A stretch of DNA of 10,609 nt. It comes from an uncultured Ignavibacteriales bacterium (GTDB lineage Bacteria > Bacteroidota > Ignavibacteria > Ignavibacteriales > Ignavibacteriaceae). The position numbers and the translations under genes are program-made. Position 1 is the stretch's first letter. Every line of letters starts with the position of its first letter. Of this stretch, positions 7,816-10,609 are shown piece by piece. The stretch lies in contig CAIWTC010000335.1 of NCBI GenBank assembly GCA_903915485.1, forward strand, positions 1-10,609, written 5' to 3'. The notes below the pieces were generated by a model that searched no databases, had not been told where the DNA came from, and saw nothing but the letters and a program-made list of their open reading frames with translations.

Positions 7816-7874
7816 CTCCCGCACTAAGCGGGACGGGCTCGATGGGAGTAGTTAATTAATTTAATAAATTAATT
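7816..7874. other. GC-rich hairpin followed by a perfect AT-rich inverted repeat
   Basis: CCCGC (7818-7822) pairs with GCGGG (7828-7832) over a 5-base loop. An alternative outer CTCCC (7816-7820)/GGGAG (7844-7848) pairing shares the same 5' bases. Immediately after, AATTAATTT (7854-7862) and AAATTAATT (7866-7874) form a perfect 9-bp inverted repeat with a 3-base spacer. No gene is visible from 7785 to 8292. The function is unknown; these could be relics of a mobile element end or structured non-coding DNA. Confidence 0.4.
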
Positions 7875-8016
7875 TATGTGTGCTTTAATTATATTATTCC
7901 ATAATTAGTTAATATAAACTCAAATGTGAAAAGTTTTTGGTGTAGGTCTCGAATAATTAAGTCAGTAAAATAATTGTTATAAGGCTCTAGCAATGTTGGC
8001 AAATGAATTGAGATAT

Positions 8017-8181
8017 TTCCCGAAGGGAATTAATGTTTGTAGAAAAGAATGTCAATAGCAGGGACATTCTCCGATAGGAAATTTATGTCATTAACAGAAC
8101 AAGAGAGTAGCATATATTCCCGTACGGGAAATAGTGGGCGTGCAGAGTTATTTTTTACAAACATATAATGCCTAACGGCAT
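8017..8181. repeat. Degenerate palindromic repeat array with a period of about 50 bp
   Basis: Four short palindromes lie at nearly constant spacing: TTCCC-GAA-GGGAA (8017-8029), the decayed TTCTCCGATAGGAA (8067-8080), the perfect TTCCCGTACGGGAA (8117-8130) and ATGCC-TAAC-GGCAT (8168-8181). Their centres fall near 8023, 8073.5, 8123.5 and 8174.5, which is 50-51 bp apart. Units 1 and 2 also align outside the palindrome (AATTAATGTTTG versus AAATTTATGTCA). The spacers are not conserved enough, and the palindromes too varied, for a CRISPR. It looks like a decaying family of interspersed palindromic elements. Confidence 0.5.
8033..8164. repeat. 132-bp segment bounded by 14-bp inverted repeats (MITE-like candidate)
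   Basis: ATGTTTGTAGAAAA (8033-8046) and TTTTTTACAAACAT (8151-8164) are inverted copies matching at 13 of 14 positions. Between them is an 8-bp perfect hairpin, AGAATGTC (8046-8053) with GACATTCT (8063-8070), and the 14-bp palindrome at 8117-8130. No target-site duplication is obvious and no coding capacity is visible. It overlaps the 50-bp-period array, so the inverted repeats may belong to oppositely oriented repeat units rather than to a transposable unit. Confidence 0.35.
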
Positions 8182-8292
8182 ATAGGCACAATATTCTTAT
8201 TTTATTTCTGATTCACCACCATACGAATTAGCAATTATATTAAGAGGAGCAGGAACTTACTCGGTAAGTGGTCTAGGAATTAGATAATAATA

Positions 8293-9525
8293 TTAATGTG
8301 TTAAAAAGTCGAAGGATTCCATTGTATAATCAAATACGGTTTGATTGACACCTTTAACTTTAGAAATAGCTAAGAAGTACTGTTGGTCGTTGTCTATGCT
8401 GATATTGAATTTCTTTTTAATAATATCGTGAAAATTCTCTTCCAAGACCATTCTTACGGAACCCAATATTCCAACTTCACCGAAACCGCCTAAGATGATA
8501 ATGCTGTTATGATTCGATAAAGGAATTTTCATGATTACACTGTAATCCTCAGAAAAACGGCCTGCTTTAAGGTTAGTCGCATGGAAGGATTTTGCACTGT
8601 CTTCATATTTCTTGATTATATTCAATTCCTTCCCCTTAGAATTGTAGCGGAAGTTAGTCTTTGATAACAGGGTGTCAAGAATGTAAAGAGTTTTTAAACT
8701 ACCGATATAAATGATGTCTGATTTTTCAAAGTCCTGCCATTTTAATGATGATGCAGTGCGGATGTCAAAATTATCAAAATTACTCTTAAATTTTTTGAGA
8801 GTGCTTATCAACCCCATGTTTGCACTGGGTCTTAAGTAGGTGAAATTGAGTGGTTCAAATTTACCTTTATTATCAGGGTTATTATTTATCCAATTATTAA
8901 AGTCTAATTCATTATTAATGTTAGCATTTCTGATATAGGTTCTGCCGTCGGGGGGATTTTTGCTATGAGTGTAGAAAAAGTAATCACCTAATGCAATAAT
9001 AGTTTTTTTCGAAGAAGTACCAACAAAATTGGACAATAACGGGTCTTTTGACAACTCGTCAGCCTGATACCCCGGTTTGGAAGACTTAAAATAGAAAAAG
9101 CCCGCAATTACAAGGATTATCATCCCGCCAATTGATGCATATATATGCTTTTTTGTGAACTTAAATTTCGTTGCTTTGGGAATTACTTCTTCGGACTTAA
9201 CAAACTGAATGTTGTATTGTCCTTTTGGGATGCTGATTTTATATTTAATTGGCCCGGTAACTGTGAGATAATAATGCTCAATCTTTTTTCTGAGATTGCT
9301 AATGTAAGTTCTTACAAAAGAATCATGACCGGGATCAAAGCTAGTATCTCTGCCGAAAAACTCATGTGCAAGAGTAGTTTCTTTCAGGTCCTCGCCTAAA
9401 AAAGATTTCGCAAAAAGGAATTGGAGCAACTCACCGTTCCGTTTAGAATCTCTAAAGTCGGGGCTGTCTAAAATGCTTTGAAGAATTTCGTTTTTTTCTT
9501 GTTCGGTTATCACAATCTTATCCAA
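8293..9525 (-). CDS. Membrane-tethered winged-helix transcriptional regulator (ToxR/CadC-like topology)
   Basis: This is a 410-residue one-component regulator. Residues about 15-108 match the OmpR-type C-terminal winged helix: ELLQFLFAKSFLGE, LKETTLAHEFFGRD, FDPGHDSFVRTYISNLRKKIEHYY and the wing IPKGQYNIQF. A basic stretch (KFKFTKKH) precedes one hydrophobic segment at about 128-147, predicting a cytoplasmic DNA-binding part and a periplasmic C-terminus of about 260 residues. That outer domain is not recognised. It contains ALGDYFFY, RTYIRNANIN, DIIYIGSLKTL and IIILGGFGEVG, suggestive of an alpha/beta fold. There is no receiver domain, so it is not a classic response regulator. The start is uncertain: a TTG at 9525 directly follows an in-frame TAA with no clear ribosome site, while a GTG at 9513 (406 residues) has a GGA 7 bases upstream. 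It is divergent from the TonB receptor. Candidate operator copy 2 lies about 100 bp upstream. Confidence 0.88.
   Translation of the reverse strand: MDKIVITEQEKNEILQSILDSPDFRDSKRNGELLQFLFAKSFLGEDLKETTLAHEFFGRDTSFDPGHDSFVRTYISNLRKKIEHYYLTVTGPIKYKISIPKGQYNIQFVKSEEVIPKATKFKFTKKHIYASIGGMIILVIAGFFYFKSSKPGYQADELSKDPLLSNFVGTSSKKTIIALGDYFFYTHSKNPPDGRTYIRNANINNELDFNNWINNNPDNKGKFEPLNFTYLRPSANMGLISTLKKFKSNFDNFDIRTASSLKWQDFEKSDIIYIGSLKTLYILDTLLSKTNFRYNSKGKELNIIKKYEDSAKSFHATNLKAGRFSEDYSVIMKIPLSNHNSIIILGGFGEVGILGSVRMVLEENFHDIIKKKFNISIDNDQQYFLAISKVKGVNQTVFDYTMESFDFLTH
9085..9144 (-). other. Transmembrane segment of the tethered regulator
   Basis: Codons for residues about 128-147 encode a continuous hydrophobic stretch (HIYASIGGMIILVIAGFFYF) flanked by Lys on both sides, with more positive charge on the N-terminal side. 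By the positive-inside rule the winged helix stays in the cytoplasm and the C-terminal domain is periplasmic. Confidence 0.85.
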
Positions 9526-9575
9526 TTAATGAGTAAAGTTACACGAAATAACAATTAATTCCAAAAGAAAATTAT

Positions 9576-9589
9576 CCCCCTACTCCCCC
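9576..9589. other. Symmetric C/G tract upstream of the regulator
   Basis: Two runs of five Cs separated by TACT give GGGGGAGTAGGGGG on the regulator's strand, 50-65 bp before its start codon. On that strand it is followed by GATAAT (9576-9571), which resembles a -10 box without a good -35. Two G-runs are too few for an intramolecular quadruplex. It stands out in otherwise AT-rich DNA, but its role is unknown. Confidence 0.25.
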
Positions 9590-9626
9590 AAAAAATAAGA
9601 ATATTGAAAGAAAAGAAAGCCATTTT

Positions 9627-9651
9627 CGCAAATTGCGCAAAATATCAGTTA
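9627..9651 (+). promoter_or_regulatory. Candidate operator, copy 2 (25-bp shared element)
   Basis: This is identical over 25 bp to 2850-2874, including the CGCAAA tandem and the TTGCGCAA palindrome. It is followed at the same register by TTGCT, GTTGTA (9676-9681) and TTTACT. It lies 102 bp upstream of the regulator start (minus strand) and 305 bp upstream of the TonB receptor start (plus strand), so it could serve either gene or both. Its orientation relative to the plus-strand promoter equals that of copy 1. Confidence 0.6.
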
Positions 9652-9683
9652 ATTGCTTACATAACCTACATTAAGGTTGTAAG

Positions 9684-9713
9684 TTTACTTTGCAGTTATG
9701 TAAAAACTATAAA
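9684..9713 (+). promoter_or_regulatory. Putative sigma70-like promoter for the TonB-dependent receptor
   Basis: The -35-like TTTACT (9684-9689) and -10-like TATAAA (9708-9713) are separated by 18 bp. The -35 box is 33 bases after the end of the 25-bp element, exactly as at the other locus. Transcription would start near 9720, giving a leader of about 237 nt. A hairpin with CATAAAT (9744-9750) and ATTTATG (9772-9778) lies in this leader. The rest of 9780-9942 holds nothing I recognise beyond a short CTAAAT/ATTTAG palindrome at 9814-9827. Confidence 0.4.
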
Positions 9714-9942
9714 TAGAATTAATCTATTTCGCCATCTGCTCTTCATAAATATGTGAGTGAGCGGGCGAAGCATTTATGAGCTGTCAATCTTTGAAATTTT
9801 GTAAAAAAGTCCACTAAATCAATTTAGCCGGCAAACGAATTGGACACTTCTAAATGGCCAAATCGACAATGCCTAAAACCAGTTATCTGAAACTTAAATA
9901 TAATAATTGCAAATGATAAATTTTACAAGTAATCTAATATTC

Positions 9943-9946
9943 GGAG
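9943..9946 (+). promoter_or_regulatory. Ribosome binding site of the TonB-dependent receptor
   Basis: GGAG lies 10 bases before the ATG at 9957. The start is also supported by the signal peptide that begins immediately there. Confidence 0.55.
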
Positions 9947-9956
9947 TGCCGCACAA

Positions 9957-10609
9957 ATGAGAAAAACATTCCATTTTGCCTTCATACTTATCCTGATGCT
10001 AATTTCCAATATCCCGGTTTTTGCCGGCGAAACAGGAAAAATATCAGGGCATGTGTCTGATAAGAAAAACAAAGAATCACTTATGGGCGTTAACATCACA
10101 ATTGTTGCCAGGTGGGAGTCCGGAGTGGAGCGGAAGATTACAGGGTCACGAGGTGCTGCAACTGACAAAGAAGGCGATTATTACATCCTTAATGTGCCGC
10201 CGGGAGTTTACAGCGTTCGTGCTTCTTACATCGGATATAAGTCTGAAATAATTACTCAAATTAGAGTCGATGTGGATAAATCTACAAATGTGGATTTTTT
10301 ACTTGAATCAACCTCCTTTGAAAGTAAAGAAGTAGTCGTTACTGCGTATAGTTCAAAAAAAGTTGAACAAGATTTAACTGCTACTAAACAAGTTTATAAC
10401 ATTGAGGATATTACGGCTTCCTCAAGTGTTTCATCATTGACGGATATTCTTGAACTTCAGGCAGATGTGGTTGATGACCATTTCAGAGGCGGCAGAGTCG
10501 GGCAATCTTCTTTTTTGGTTAACGGTGCAACCATTTCAAATCCTCTTACCAATTCCAGGGCTTTTTCTCCTATCACTACCGCTTTAAGTCAGGTTGAGGT
10601 TTATACCAG
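9957..10609 (+). CDS. TonB-dependent outer-membrane receptor, N-terminal part (3' partial)
   Basis: The frame is open from the ATG at 9957 to the window end, giving 217 complete codons. Residues 1-23 are a signal peptide (MRKTFHFAF, hydrophobic core, cleavage probably after VFA). Residues about 27-116 form a carboxypeptidase-regulatory-like beta-sandwich: GKISGHVSDKKNKESLMGVN, TDKEGDYYILNVPPGVYSVRASYIGY, then FLLES. From EVVVTAY (about 125) the plug domain begins, with VYNIEDITASSSVSSLTDIL, RGGRVGQSSFLVNGATISNP and LSQVEVYT. The last two match typical plug-domain landmarks (RGG, the displayed loop and the VEV strand). Such receptors import large substrates across the outer membrane using TonB-ExbBD energy. 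The substrate cannot be inferred. The barrel lies beyond the window. The gene is divergent from the membrane-tethered regulator, 431 bp apart, with a shared candidate operator between them. Confidence 0.92.
   Translation, partial: MRKTFHFAFILILMLISNIPVFAGETGKISGHVSDKKNKESLMGVNITIVARWESGVERKITGSRGAATDKEGDYYILNVPPGVYSVRASYIGYKSEIITQIRVDVDKSTNVDFLLESTSFESKEVVVTAYSSKKVEQDLTATKQVYNIEDITASSSVSSLTDILELQADVVDDHFRGGRVGQSSFLVNGATISNPLTNSRAFSPITTALSQVEVYT

Noticed and set aside
8017..8181. CRISPR array at the 50-bp-period repeats
   Set aside because: Only the short palindromes recur, with different sequences, and no unique constant-length spacers between identical repeats are seen. No cas gene is visible.
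9145..9399. Plus-strand open frame inside the regulator
   Set aside because: It is opposite the winged-helix domain, whose residues are clearly conserved in the minus frame.
9803..9856. Insertion-sequence ends (AAGTCCAC and TTGGACACTT) in the divergent intergenic region
   Set aside because: The two short motifs resemble IS3-type ends but point outward rather than inward, share only GTCCA/TGGAC, and have no transposase remnant or target duplication.
9923..10251. Open frames on both strands over the receptor start (9923-10168 minus, 10021-10251 plus)
   Set aside because: The frame from 9957 carries a signal peptide, carboxypeptidase-regulatory-like domain and plug motifs, so the others are shadows.

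Overview
The window reads as chromosomal DNA from an FCB-group bacterium, most likely Ignavibacteria-like or a close Bacteroidota relative. This is inferred from gene content, not from a marker gene. The supporting evidence is: a TonB-dependent receptor with a carboxypeptidase-regulatory-like N-terminus, very large Ser/Thr/Gly-rich secreted proteins with G8-like and beta-solenoid repeats, a signal peptide ending in FGQ, and recurring RYW(T/S)L...GDF modules. Clear Shine-Dalgarno sequences (AAGGAAG, GGAG) fit Ignavibacteria better than typical Bacteroidia. No rRNA, tRNA, CRISPR or intact transposase gene is visible.

Layout: (1) 1-2724 (+) is the 3' part of a large secreted surface protein. It opens inside a tandem array of exactly 78-residue repeats and ends in a dockerin-like pair of calcium loops. 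(2) 2725-3229 is a non-coding leader. It holds a 25-bp element, a sigma70-like promoter and a three-arm terminator/alternative hairpin. (3) 3230-7681 (+) is a complete 1483-residue paralogue of the first protein. It shares the core and C-terminus, but carries inserted Ig-like, Fn3-like and G8-like segments instead of the 78-residue repeats. (4) 7682-8292 is non-coding. It has an extended hairpin, a strong intrinsic terminator, several palindromes and a degenerate array with a period of about 50 bp. (5) 8293-9525 (-) encodes a membrane-tethered winged-helix regulator with ToxR/CadC-like topology. (6) 9526-9956 is the divergent intergenic region and holds a second exact copy of the 25-bp element. 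(7) 9957-10609 (+) is the start of a TonB-dependent receptor that runs off the window.

The most interesting signal is the 25-bp identity between the two intergenic regions. After it, similarity continues without gaps for about 40 bp, down to a TTTACT / TACAAT-or-TATAAA promoter in both places. One copy precedes the large secreted protein. The other lies between the membrane-bound regulator and the receptor. My hypothesis is a small regulon in which the tethered regulator senses something in the periplasm and controls both the outer-membrane receptor and the secreted dockerin-like protein, and possibly itself. The regulation is inferred; the sequence match and gene order are seen directly.
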